Assembly (NCBI GenBank): GCA_033220425.1
Contig: CM065650.1
Coordinates: 1,798,001 to 1,862,000, forward strand
Reading direction: 5' to 3'
Length of the DNA: 64,000 bases
Source: Lepraria neglecta
Lineage: Eukaryota > Ascomycota > Lecanoromycetes > Lecanorales > Stereocaulaceae
The notes beneath the pieces are model-generated. The model ran no database searches. It saw only the letters and a list, made by a program, of their open reading frames with translations, and was not told the origin of the DNA. A program made the position numbers and the translations under genes. Each line of letters opens with the position of its first letter. The first letter of the stretch is position 1. This document shows positions 48,516 to 59,088 of the stretch, piece by piece.

Positions 48516-49528
48516 CGATCCGATAGCGTTATGTTGCCGTCTGAATGAAATGCCTGAAACACCATAACGAATTCCTTCACAATGTAAGACCTAACCCCTA
48601 GTTGGTCTAGCCTAATGTAGGTCCCCCACAGCGCCTAGAACAGTGAGCCCCCCTCCCCTGCCCCGTCAGAAAGAGATCTACGCAGCGATCCTGCAGTCAT
48701 CAGTTACTCGCTACCAATGAGTGCAAATCAAACCGTGTGTCACGAAGCTTTCGTAACAGAGTCCTGTAGTCTCTCCCCGCTAAGTATATCAGGTCGGCAG
48801 TCCCTCCGATTCAAATCCTCAATCGAGCACACGGAAAGATCCTAACCACCAGAAATCAGCTCACACAGCCTCCCACTGAAGCGAGCAATTTTACTGAAGT
48901 CTTCTTCAAACGCTTACAAGCAGGTTCGGCGTTGAAAGAAAATGACGAACCTAACCCAGCCTTGGAAAGCGTGGTATACTCGACGACCTGAGTCGACCAG
49001 TGATGCACTGTACGTGGTGCCCACCATGGCAGCAGGGAATGGAGGATGGGGTACCACAGCTCCTACTGCCTCGATTTGAGCCAGCCCAAGAAGCTCATCA
49101 CTCGAGTCTTGCCTTTGCCGACCATTACACCAAAATAATGTGGACCTGGACATTGAAGCACAGAAGATATCATGTAGTTCGCTGACTTCCGAGATCTTAC
49201 TCTTTAGGGCTAACGCAGGGTCCTTCACAGACATTACGGGTCGAGGCTCTTTCTTATGTTCGTGGGTTGTTGAACTGGAATTCGGTTAGACCTGCAGGAA
49301 ATAGGAGATGGAAAGCTTATCTTTTACTCCAATGAGTGATCTGCAATAGCGCAACAGGCCTCACATTCGTTTGACAGCCCTGTACTTCGGCAGTCTATGA
49401 TTAGTACAGGATTTCATCCGTAAAATTGCAATTGTTTGCCCGTGGGAGGCTCAAATAAAGTAGAGTGAGAACAACCTAAATATTGCTCTTCACCAATAGG
49501 GCTCTCATTCCTTTCTCGTTCACTAAAG
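48516..49528. other. Intergenic, no gene seen
   Basis: About 1 kb without a supported gene. A 106-codon frame at 49234-48914 (-) has no recognisable domain. Confidence 0.45.
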
Positions 49529-50481
49529 ATGGCAGGCGAGATGAAAGACGGGGATTTGGAAATCCAAATGGCATATCTGGCCCGCAACGAGCTCTATAGC
49601 AAAAAGAAGCCTTACTCTGCCGATTTTCTTCTTAATGATATCATCGGTGCTGAGCAGTCCAACCACAAATTCGATTCTACAACCGTCATCGTTCGCAACG
49701 TACGCAACGCTGATACCTTCGCTCTCGACATCAATGGCTTCTGCATCATTGAAGAGAAGACCACATTGACGCGAAATGATGCCTACAACAGTTCAGATCG
49801 TTCACTCACAATACTTCAGCGAGCTTGAAGGCATCCTACATCAAAACTTCCCAGAGTACACCAGGTTTGAGTTTGTTGGTCATGAGGTTGTGCTTCAACT
49901 CGTTGACGGTTCCGTGTACTGATAACTCTACTAGGTCCGTAGGAGGGACCCGGCTTTCCATAAGGACATCGGGAAGAAGGTAACATATGCCCAACCGGCA
50001 GCACTTCCACTAAGCGATTATAATGTTGAGGGTCTCTTCTTGCGAATGACACAGTTCTTTCCTGGACAAGAAAAATTCTACAAGGACAAAGAATTTGATC
50101 TGTTGAAGTCAGGAATCCCAATGAAAACCTCGGTGTCCTCCTGACCATCTGGCTGATATACACCTCAGTGTTTGGCGTGTACTTAGAGTCCCGAACAATG
50201 ACTGGCCACTTGCCTTGTGTGACGCTCAATCGGTTGACTTAGCTCGCGATACACAAGCAAACGATGTCTTGCACACGGATACTGTGAGGGAGAACCATGC
50301 AAATGAGAATCACCGCTGGTATTACCTGGCTTCCCAAAATTTTGATGATCTGCTGGTTTTTCGCCACTTTGACTCAAGGGGTAAAAGAGCTCGTAAGACT
50401 GTTCGAAGGCGTAACACACCATGCACTGGACTGATTCTTTTCTCAACTTGGATTCCACGCCGCGATAAACTGTTCTGTTAA
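49529..50481 (+). pseudogene. AsaB-like hydroxylase/desaturase (CmcJ/GA4-desaturase family), frameshifted
   Basis: Pieces of a secondary-metabolism-type oxidoreductase of the AsaB/CmcJ family lie in order on the + strand. The first segment (49529 to ~49790) has KKKPYSADFLLNDIIGA and ALDINGFCII. A one-base frame change leads to VHSQYFSELEGILHQNFPEY. A 48-bp intron (49887-49934) then joins GHE to VRRRDPAFHKDIGKKV and YAQPAALPLSDYNVEG. After EFDLLKS the frame breaks again (about 50.11-50.17 kb), and the conserved NDWPLALCDAQSVD, RWYYLASQNFDDLLVF and DSRGKRARK follow in another frame. Because the order and spacing of the family blocks are preserved, this is a recently inactivated gene rather than chance similarity. 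The closest named member I can offer is aspirochlorine AsaB; the substrate is unknown. Confidence 0.8.
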
Positions 50482-53261
50482 AATTTCTGAGCCAAGAGAA
50501 AGCACAGAGGCGAGGGTAGCAGCGTTCCGCTAACAACGTTGTTATAGTACTCACGGCGCTGGTGAAGCAGATGGTGTTTTTAGGCTGGCAAGGAACCGGA
50601 AACATGTTTTATCAATCGTCTTCACTGGATAGGACGCAATTGTAATTAGATTCGTCACACAAAGCAAAAATTATCAGGGCTAGAAACAATGGGCGCTCAA
50701 TTAAGAATTCTAAGAACAGTCCGCAGGTGGCGAGCCGATACCAAACTTCTTAGGGCGCATATTGTAGCTGCCATCAAGCTGTATCATGATACCTTGCGTT
50801 GATCAAAACATCGGTTGAAAAGCCCCGTCTGATTTGAGGACAGTCTGTACCTCAAAGCGTGTGTCATGAATTGAGCTGATAGTGAGTGCTTGGTTAAGGG
50901 ATATTCAGTGAGACACAAGATTAGATGAGACGCTCGTGTCGACGCTGCAGAGCCTCAAATGTGAGGACCCCCACTTTCAATGTCTCAAAACCCCTTATCA
51001 GCTGTGCTCAGGATCGTCTAGCGGTCGTCTAGCGATAATTTGAGGGGACGGTAGTGGGGCAAAAGGCTGGAGGGGCGCATCGGGTTGCATCATTAGCAGA
51101 CCGTCTCTTCCTACTTTGCACATGATGGGCACACCTTGTGGCAATAGCTGCATGGTTTTTTGGCATGTCCACGCACCCGCTCTTTGTTAGCTATTGAAAG
51201 GTAGTCTGATTGAGCCTCGAATGGCGGGGTATGCCTCAATGTGTTCAACCTGAGTCCTGATACCGTACGCTTGTATTTTAATAATGCTGTAAGATTTGCT
51301 TTTTTAACTCATGATAATAACAACTAGAAATTTATTAGCCCGTGAACACTCTCTATATGAGGCTTTCTCTAAAGCCAAGTGCAAGCGTATCTCTTACCTT
51401 GGAGCATGAGCGACACTCTGCCCTTGTGCCATCAAAGATCAGCACGCTGAGGATCTCACGGCCTCTCTCAATCCAGAGCTTTCCTGTGCCTACTACCCGA
51501 CTTGGAATGTGGTTTGATGCGAAGAGACAGGCGTTTGACGTGTGTCGTGTCTTTGATAGTGGAATAACATAAGGCAAGGTTGGTACCTGTTGCAATCCGT
51601 TGCTTGATTGCTTTCTATGCGATTCTAGAAGCCTGTTGCTAGCCGTTCTTTGTCTGTTTTGGGCATATATGGGGCCCTGGGGGCCCCCATTAGCTAGATA
51701 TCCTTCCCAGCCTATTGCCACATTGCAACAGTACCCAATAGAGATATGAAAAGAAGGCATTTTGAATATCAAAAAGAAGAGTCCCACTCTAACAGATCAT
51801 TCAGACTAACGCGATGTTCTGAGTATGTTGATAAGAAGCGTCTCCGGATCTAGAACGTACGGAAAGGTCCTCTCAAGCTTGTATAGCTTGCTGAAGCGAT
51901 TGCACTTAACATGTGTTTGCGCTCCTGAAGTAGTACAGTATTGAGTCATTCCAGACTACTCGCAAGGCAATCTATAGTGGTGATTAGACAGCGTCATCTC
52001 CTGCCATTGTTAGAAGACCTAGACCAACCAAGGGTTGAGCGACGATGCCTCGCTGGCCAGGAGAATTTATAACGAAGGCATGGAACAAAAGTTTGGCGGA
52101 ATGGAATCTTTGGTGCTGGAAAAAGGTCAGCTATCCGAGGTGCTCGTGCTCAGATCCGAAGGTTATACCTGGTGTTTTCAATGCGCTAATTGTATTTGAC
52201 TTTCGTGATGCAGGTAGCCGAGACAAGGTAACAATGGCGGCTGAGATGACCAGCTATTACACCGAGACGCCTACAAGATGCATCAAAAGAATGGAGACGG
52301 CGGCCTATACTAAGAAAATAAGGCAGTTCCACATTGGTAGGGGTTGATGGTCTCGAGGGTGAAGAACGTAGAAGCAGTAAAACAAAAGACTATCACGCTG
52401 TAGAATGAGGTGAGACTTTCTAAATACACATAAAACTTATTCAGTAGCATCTCATTCACATTATAAAGTCAAACCCTTCTGTGCTTCGACCTTTTGGGTC
52501 GTGAGAAAGTGCCAAGCCATAGAACATTTCGGCATTCTTTCAATGAGAACAAAAATTACTGACATGACAACTCCTTCATCCCAAAATAGCCATCAAGTCT
52601 CCACTGTACCACCATTGAACATGCATTGCTATTCTTCCTACTTAACGACGTTTTATCCCGGTAGCAGTGATCGCCAAACCCAACTTGGCTTCTAGAATGG
52701 AGCAATTACGGGGAAAGCAAACGACCAATGACCAGGCACGAATGTAGATCCCCTATACGTGGCATTTGGAGCTCCGCCTTCGTGAGACAGCCTTATGCAC
52801 CCTCCATGCATGAAACATTTCATGAAACAACCTAGCCTAAACGTAGGTGGCTTAGACGCTTCAGGGGTTCTACAATCGCATGTCTTGTTTATGTTCTCTC
52901 CTCGGGCTCACGCTCTTGCCAATCTATAAATTTGCTAGTTTGTACGCCCTTGTTTATCTTATTTTCCACCTCGTTTATCTCTTTCAAACCCGTGACCCCG
53001 TGCCTATTCCCAGTCATCGTGGAGACAATGCCATGCCTAGCCTGCTTTTCGGCGGTTAAAGCTCTCGCTATATTTCCATCTTCCATTCTTACAATCTCAT
53101 CGTTTTCCATCTCCAACTTGCTTGCTTCATCCACCAAATCGCTGCCATTCTCTTGACTGAGCCTCGCTCTTGCCTTGACCAACACAAAGCTGTTGATCCT
53201 CTTCTAAGGCGACCCCACTTACCTGCTTCAGCCTTGTGCGCAAGTCTCTCATAACGCAGCC
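50482..53261. other. Gene-poor stretch
   Basis: About 2.8 kb with no recognisable gene. Open frames at 51787-51353 (-) and 52045-52347 (+) lack features and splice partners. The final ~350 bp are C/T-rich and act as the upstream region of the next gene. Confidence 0.45.
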
Positions 53262-54431
53262 ATGGACGATTCGATTATCTACACTTCAGGGTTTGACGAT
53301 GACAAGTGTGACGCACACCGCGACCTATTTGTCGAATTCAACGACGATGGATGTAACCCTCGCACCCCTCAGGCTTGCACGCCAGCTCCTGATAACGCAG
53401 CGATGGAAGATACGTTCATCTACACTTCAGGATTCGAAGACGACCAGAATGATCCCAACCGAGATATGTTTGGCGAATTCAATGACGATGGATACAATCC
53501 TCATAACGACGTTTTGCCCGCGTTATACCCATCCAGCTCGGCCCGAACGGTCCATGAGGCCATCAACAGCTCCACATTCGAGAGGCTCAGCGAGGTAAAC
53601 AAAAGCCGACTTGACAGCATCCAACAACATCTTTACAAGCCAACCGGATCCCTACCAAAGCTGTCGGCATCCTTTCCGTCATCAGCTATCACTTCACCAA
53701 CATCCTCGGAGAGCAGTTCTTCAGGATGGCTGAGCGTACCACCGTCGAATGTACCTGAGGATTGCCCATGCAAATGCGGAGGCTTTGATCGCTCATGCTA
53801 CCTTCTGACACTGCCACCGTCGCCTTTACACTACACAGTCAAATGTTCTGATGGAGAACTCGAAAGGCATATGTTTTTGGATGCTCGTCAATTCGAGGAA
53901 AATCAGAAGAGCGATCTGGAGATGATAATGTATGATCTAGATGACCGGTTGGAGCGGTGGAGAAAGACACGCTCACCACCGCGATCTCTTCTTCCATGGT
54001 CGGGACCCAAGACCCCAACGGTTAAGCACGATGATTATACTATCGGCGTTATGTACATCGGGGACCTTGTCGGCAAGGCAGGAAATGCTGGCGTCTCCAC
54101 TTCACCTCCTGAAACCCTTGATCATTTGTCCGTACCAGCGTCCCCAACCCTACACGAGCAGCTATCTAGATCATACAATCCGCTATCACAAGGCCAGCGG
54201 AAAGTACAGGGAGACCCAACGGAAACCGCTAGGATTCTGGCAACGATCATGAGTAAGGCAGCTGCGGCATACCCTACTCCAGAATCCTCCTCCACCACAA
54301 CTCCGCACTTTCAGCAAAGACTACACAACGGCCCTATGGGAGGTTCGAGCCGTAAGAGAGGCCGTGAAGATGATGAAGACGACGAGAATGATGAAGATCA
54401 GAGGCAGCTATGGCCCAAGAGACGCTGCTAG
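53262..54431 (+). CDS. Unknown 389-aa protein with duplicated N-terminal module
   Basis: Single-exon gene in a strong start context (GCAGCCATGG). Residues 1-33 and 48-80 are two copies of one acidic module (IYTSGFxDD...EFNDDGxNP). The DNA duplication has a 141-bp period and includes about ten bases before the start codon, so Met48 is a copy of the initiator. The middle is Ser/Pro-rich, followed by a short Cys-containing segment (CPCKCGGFDRSC, near residue 167) that could bind metal but matches no family I know. The C-terminus has a basic nuclear-localisation-like cluster (SRKRGRED) inside an acidic run and ends PKRRC. No signal peptide or membrane helix. A nuclear role is possible but inferred only from composition. 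Confidence 0.7.
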   Translation: MDDSIIYTSGFDDDKCDAHRDLFVEFNDDGCNPRTPQACTPAPDNAAMEDTFIYTSGFEDDQNDPNRDMFGEFNDDGYNPHNDVLPALYPSSSARTVHEAINSSTFERLSEVNKSRLDSIQQHLYKPTGSLPKLSASFPSSAITSPTSSESSSSGWLSVPPSNVPEDCPCKCGGFDRSCYLLTLPPSPLHYTVKCSDGELERHMFLDARQFEENQKSDLEMIMYDLDDRLERWRKTRSPPRSLLPWSGPKTPTVKHDDYTIGVMYIGDLVGKAGNAGVSTSPPETLDHLSVPASPTLHEQLSRSYNPLSQGQRKVQGDPTETARILATIMSKAAAAYPTPESSSTTTPHFQQRLHNGPMGGSSRKRGREDDEDDENDEDQRQLWPKRRC

Positions 54432-57400
54432 CTATAACTTTTGGGAGGGCTAGCTACCTTGGGCAATATCTGGGCGGACTTCTAGCAGGAACTTCGGGGC
54501 TTGGGCTTCTTAGACGAGGGTGCTCGTACTGTTGTATTTCTACGATTATGTGTTATGATCACGCTATGGGTTCGGCTATTCGCATTCTTTTTTTCTTCGG
54601 CATTGGGGCCGGTCCCTGCATGGCATGGGGTTCTTTTGACAGGCATCCAACATACAGCATTGACGGTTACTGCTGCTAGAGCGGCTTCAACACCAATAGA
54701 TTAATATCACCACACTCTCTGTACTTGCGTTCCTGAACATCTTGATCGTTAACCGTTGCATTAACATTACTGTTCTTGCTAGAAGCCGGCTCACATGGCT
54801 AGCAAAGCAACGACGTCTTGAGACAACCCTTTCGACTTGCCATTCCACTCCCACCACTTCCTCAGCCAGCCATCGATTCTAATTCTTTGTACAATCATTC
54901 TAGTCCTCAGTACCTGTAACTCCAAAGTCAAAGTTCAAGATTGCTCCAAACCGGCGGGTGTGTAATCTCCGAACGTTCATCCTTGCCATGAAGGCCGAAT
55001 CCGGATTCCAGCCCAGGGCTATCGACCCGTGTCTAGGTACTCGACTGACCTCATTGTTGACGTATATCTGGGTGCTTGTAACATTTTTCGAGGGTGGAGC
55101 TGAGTGTTGGATGGAAAAGAAGACGGCAGGAAAATGCTCGCTTTTAGGGTAACTAGGGGTCGCTCCCACAGGTGACCTAGCTGTAAAAGACCTCTAAGAT
55201 TACCCACTTGAGGCTTCGGCACCCCTATAAGATGGCTGTCACGATTTACGAGTACACAGACTTCAAGCAACCTTAGTACCCGAGCGCCAGACCGAATGCT
55301 TGTCTGCTAAGAAAGGCCGCGGCGACTGAAAGGTCTAATATCAACCTCGATAATCCAAGCCACCTTTCCTACCTTCCTCAACAAACCCCATTTGTTTGTT
55401 CCTTCTACTCTCTCCTTCGTTCCCTTTCTCTCGATTTTGTGATTATTCCATGCGCCTGGAAGGCCTCTTTTCTTAATCCCTTCTCTCCTCCTCGCTCAGA
55501 CGGCGTACACAGCTGTCGGCTCCTTTATTCTCGTCTTGCAAGTGGTCGCCTGGCTGCGTCCCGGATTACATCACCGTCGTCGGCACAACAACTACCAGAA
55601 TTCTCCTACACAATTCTCTTACTACCTTCACTCGGCCAACCTCTGTTCATCCTTTGTTCCCTCGGCGATTCTGCGTCTCGCCGCCGCGCTCCATTGCACT
55701 TCATCTGGCATTCTGGCTGACATCTCAAACCCTCCTACATTATTATTTTGTTGAGCCCTTTCGGCTCGTTCGATCGGAAATGCAGCCACTCGGGTTTGAT
55801 GCGTGCGGTTCTTTGGACGGATACCTCAAATCAGACGCGTGCTCAACTGCACACAAAGCATCCTCATCTCATGCATTCAAGCTTGGGGTAGAATTCTATC
55901 TTCTTTTATTGCCAAGATCTATATGTCTTTACACTCAAATGTGTAGATGGAACGTTCTCATTGAATGTTTATTCATGTACATGTTCACGGCCTTCAATAA
56001 AAACGCTGGTTCATCAGGTTTTTATCAGCATCAAGAAGATAGTAATCTAATCATCTCACACTCGTCATTCATACATTTCCTTCAAACCATCGACCATTTT
56101 ACCGGACCACCAGCACCGATTCTCGAGCAGCACGTGAGAACTGAACCGCAAAGATCGATCATTTGAGAACGTGCGTAGCGGAGTGCACACTAATTAGCTT
56201 ATTCCCTCAAGCTCCTATGCTCTGCGAGTTTCAGAAGATGTGTGCAGGGTCTACTACGTTTCTGAGAGCCACGGCCGATCTCAAAACGGCCAACATGGGA
56301 GACCAAGTGTTAGCATTCTTGGTATAATTTTCGCCGGATCTGTGCATCATGTGTATATTCTGCGGCGCGTGTTGTTTTTATTACAATATGGATCCGAATT
56401 TGAATCCCCTATGTAAATAAGACGAGCTCTTATAGAGCAGAGATAGACCTAATCCACTTTTTAGAATATACCGGTAACTATCTTACTTAGAGGGTCTACT
56501 TTCTTTAGTCACTATTTTTTTGAGCCTGATTATAAATCTGATAAACAAGTATTTTTATTGACGTCCGTGAATACATATGAAAGTAAACGCCAGTAAACAC
56601 GCTCAACCTAAGGTACACACAGTAATGTAAATACATATAAGTTCGTGGAAGCTGGGTATAACATCAAGCCCCTTCTGGTACATTGAGCCTGCCCGGGTAC
56701 TATGGTATCTTAAGGTTCATCTAGACCTCGTTAGGGATAGTTATCGTGTACTAGGCAAAGACCATCCTATGATCCTGAACATCATGTTTCATACAGCCAG
56801 GTAATTACGTACAGGAACCGATTCTAGGACGCCATTGCCCTTGCTGAAGAAACAATTGAGCTCTCGAGCAGGCGCTGATCATGCTGAGACTAAGGAGCGC
56901 AAGAGGTAGCTTATGAGTGTTAAGGCGATTCATCGATGGTATAAAGTTCTTTGAGACTGAGGGATGGCTCCATCTCGGAGGGTATGTGCTAACTCCATTT
57001 TTTTCGGCGAGATGTGGGCTGGAGCGTGTGTGGGGGCCTTTGTTTAAGAAGCAAGACATGGCCACTATGGTACATTTCGCTGTTGAACTATTGGTGGAAG
57101 ATGTGTTGGAGACTTGAGGGGCTTCTGATTCTCTGCTGTGTATAAGGAACCTCTCACTTCGTTGTCATATCAACCCCACCGGCTAGAATCGTTGAGGGGC
57201 CTCCTTTGAGAGGCAGAATACTACTATCACCTCACTTCCATGCTCGAGTCGACCTTTATCGGTATTCGATCTCAAACAATAGTAGTCAGCAATTAAACCG
57301 TGTTTGGATGGCTCGGTGAAAACTTGGGTATGGACTCAAGCAGTAGCCAGCAATCGCATGCGTACTCTTGGTTTCACGATGCAATAACTGAGGCCGATGT

Positions 57401-58162
57401 ACAAGTCGCAAATGAAAGCTAATGGTCATAGCATGCTCCATCTGCTCTACCTCATGTCTGAAGTTCGCCACAAGGCACGGCACCCGCCGCCCCCAACCCC
57501 AATATGCGCACCCATCAGCGCCAAGTACTTGAAACAATTCACCACCAAGGGCGGGACGGAACACTTCATGATACACATGCTACTAGCATCAAAAACTTTC
57601 CGATCAATATACAAGTGACTCTGAAGCACCGCCCCCGCCCGATGATGGCCTGCAGGAAGGACTTTGTTTTTGTAAGAGAATGAGCATGGTGGTGTGCTCG
57701 TAAGGTGATGAAGATGGGGATGAAACTGTGGATGCGGAATCGACTTCACACATGACAGGACCAGGCCAATCATTGAGGATGGAGAGGTGAGGAAGGGGGC
57801 TGCCAGAGCCGAGGAGTGCATCCGATCCATGGAGGAATGCCAGAAAGGGTGCAGACATGCTGGAGAATGGGGCGAAAGCAGAAGATGAAACTGGAGCACA
57901 ACGTACACACTTAAGTCTAGATCGAATGGAGGAGCATTAGCACAGTCAAAGACGGCAGGTGAAGGGGAGGAGAGAGTGGGCTTCGCATATAAATAGGCAT
58001 CCTCTTCTCATGTCAAAAAACTCCCTTACAACCACCGACTTGCTCCAACCTCACGCTCTTTCCACTGCAAGCTTCAGCGTCCGGCACGCGAGTCCACTCA
58101 CTCAAAACATCCCTCTCATCTCAAGACAACTCACCTCACTCCCATCCCAACAAATAACCACG
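54432..58162. other. Long stretch without a supported gene
   Basis: About 3.7 kb. At 55.38-55.76 kb a C/T-rich promoter-like tract is followed by a frame containing AYTAVGSFILVLQVVAWL, a convincing membrane-helix-like string, but I could not find a coherent start or splice structure. AT-rich sequence fills 56.3-56.8 kb. The last ~200 bp contain a TATAAATA box at about 57988 and a C-rich leader before the secreted-protein gene. Confidence 0.45.
57986..57994 (+). promoter_or_regulatory. Candidate TATA box of the secreted-protein gene
   Basis: The sequence CATATAAATAG, about 175 bp upstream of the ATG at 58163, is followed by a C-rich pyrimidine leader typical of highly expressed fungal genes. 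Position fits but there is no experimental support. Confidence 0.4.
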
Positions 58163-58495
58163 ATGCACGTCCAGCTCCACATCCTCTTCCTCGCCCTCCT
58201 CGCCCCCTTCACTCTCACTGCCCCAACTCCCCAACCGAACATCGCCACAGTTGCGCTCCAGCCACGCCAGTTACTTGGCGGCACCAGCGGTACCACCGGC
58301 ACTACAGGTACGACGGGCACAACGGGCACAACGGGCACAACGGGCACAACGGGCACAACGGGCACAACGGGCACAACGGGCACCACATCGGGCGTAGGTA
58401 GCGATATATCCCAAGGCCTCGGTGCTGCTACCGAGGGTATCGGTCTCGCTGAACAAATATTCAATCTTGTCAAGGGGTTTATTCCAGCCAAGTGA
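58163..58495 (+). CDS. Small secreted protein with Thr-Gly-Thr repeat
   Basis: Predicted 110-residue protein from ATG 58163. The frame stays open upstream to 57959, but the signal peptide fixes the start: MHVQLHILFLALLAPFTLTA, with cleavage expected after LTA. The mature part begins PTPQPN, has no cysteine, and contains a low-complexity block of Gly-Thr-Thr units (about residues 43-72). It ends with an amphipathic helix-like tail (GLAEQIFNLVKGFIPAK). The Thr-rich block would be a natural O-mannosylation target in a secreted fungal protein. A TATA-like box and pyrimidine leader precede it. It could be a cell-surface or effector-type protein, but nothing in the sequence decides. Function is unknown. 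Confidence 0.78.
   Translation: MHVQLHILFLALLAPFTLTAPTPQPNIATVALQPRQLLGGTSGTTGTTGTTGTTGTTGTTGTTGTTGTTGTTGTTSGVGSDISQGLGAATEGIGLAEQIFNLVKGFIPAK
58313..58384 (+). repeat. 9-bp coding minisatellite (ACGGGCACA)
   Basis: Seven perfect tandem copies of the 9-mer ACGGGCACA (58313-58375) plus one copy differing in its last base, in frame inside the secreted-protein gene, each coding for Thr-Gly-Thr. Degenerate copies precede it. Unit length is a multiple of three, so copy-number changes would keep the frame. Confidence 0.95.
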
Positions 58496-59088
58496 GGGAT
58501 GTGATAAGTTGTTTGGTGGGAATTGTTGTGTAGAATGGGTTGGTGGTTGAGGGGTATGATTGTAATGTAATAAATAGCGTCGAAGATAATGGAAAGACAT
58601 TTGGGAGCCTAGAGCACCAGAAGTATGCTAAATTGCATGGATTTCTTGAGCTGGCGCTACATTCGGTGCTTTAATGATTATGAGTAAAGCCAGGCAAGAG
58701 GATTGAAGGGGGAACCTGCCAGTATTTTACTTATTAGTCTGCAGATAAGATTCTTATATTCCTCTATTCCTACAGCAGTAAACCCTTCTAATCCGCTCTA
58801 GGGAGGGAGAAGACCGGTTTTTCATATCTCTCCCTGGGCTAATCAAGGAGCGGAAGTGCCTTAGCTTTGGTAGCTTGCCCAGGTTGTGCTATTTCATGGC
58901 TGATCGAAGAGTGGAGATTGGTGTTACTTTTTCCAAATGCAGATGAGATCGAATGATTTGACATCGACGCCTCTGTCAGCCAGAGCTTCCGACGTCGTTT
59001 CCTCACTTGATAGGTCATAAGCCGTATTTCTACGGTCTCTCTCACTCATCTCATCATTTGCTGTCGGCAGATCCAACCTAGGAATTTC
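58496..59088. other. Intergenic
   Basis: The 3' side of the secreted-protein gene (+) and of the HET pseudogene (-). No gene seen. Confidence 0.5.

Noticed and set aside
51353-51787. 144-codon minus-strand frame
   Set aside because: Low similarity to any fold I know, no start context, in a gene-poor stretch; likely chance.
58313-58384. Short tandem repeats resembling a CRISPR-like array
   Set aside because: Nine-base units with no spacers, inside a eukaryotic coding region; a minisatellite.
58102-58491. Minus-strand frame with Val-Pro-Val repeats opposite the secreted protein
   Set aside because: It is the antisense reading of the 9-bp repeat. The plus strand has the signal peptide, start context and upstream TATA-like box.
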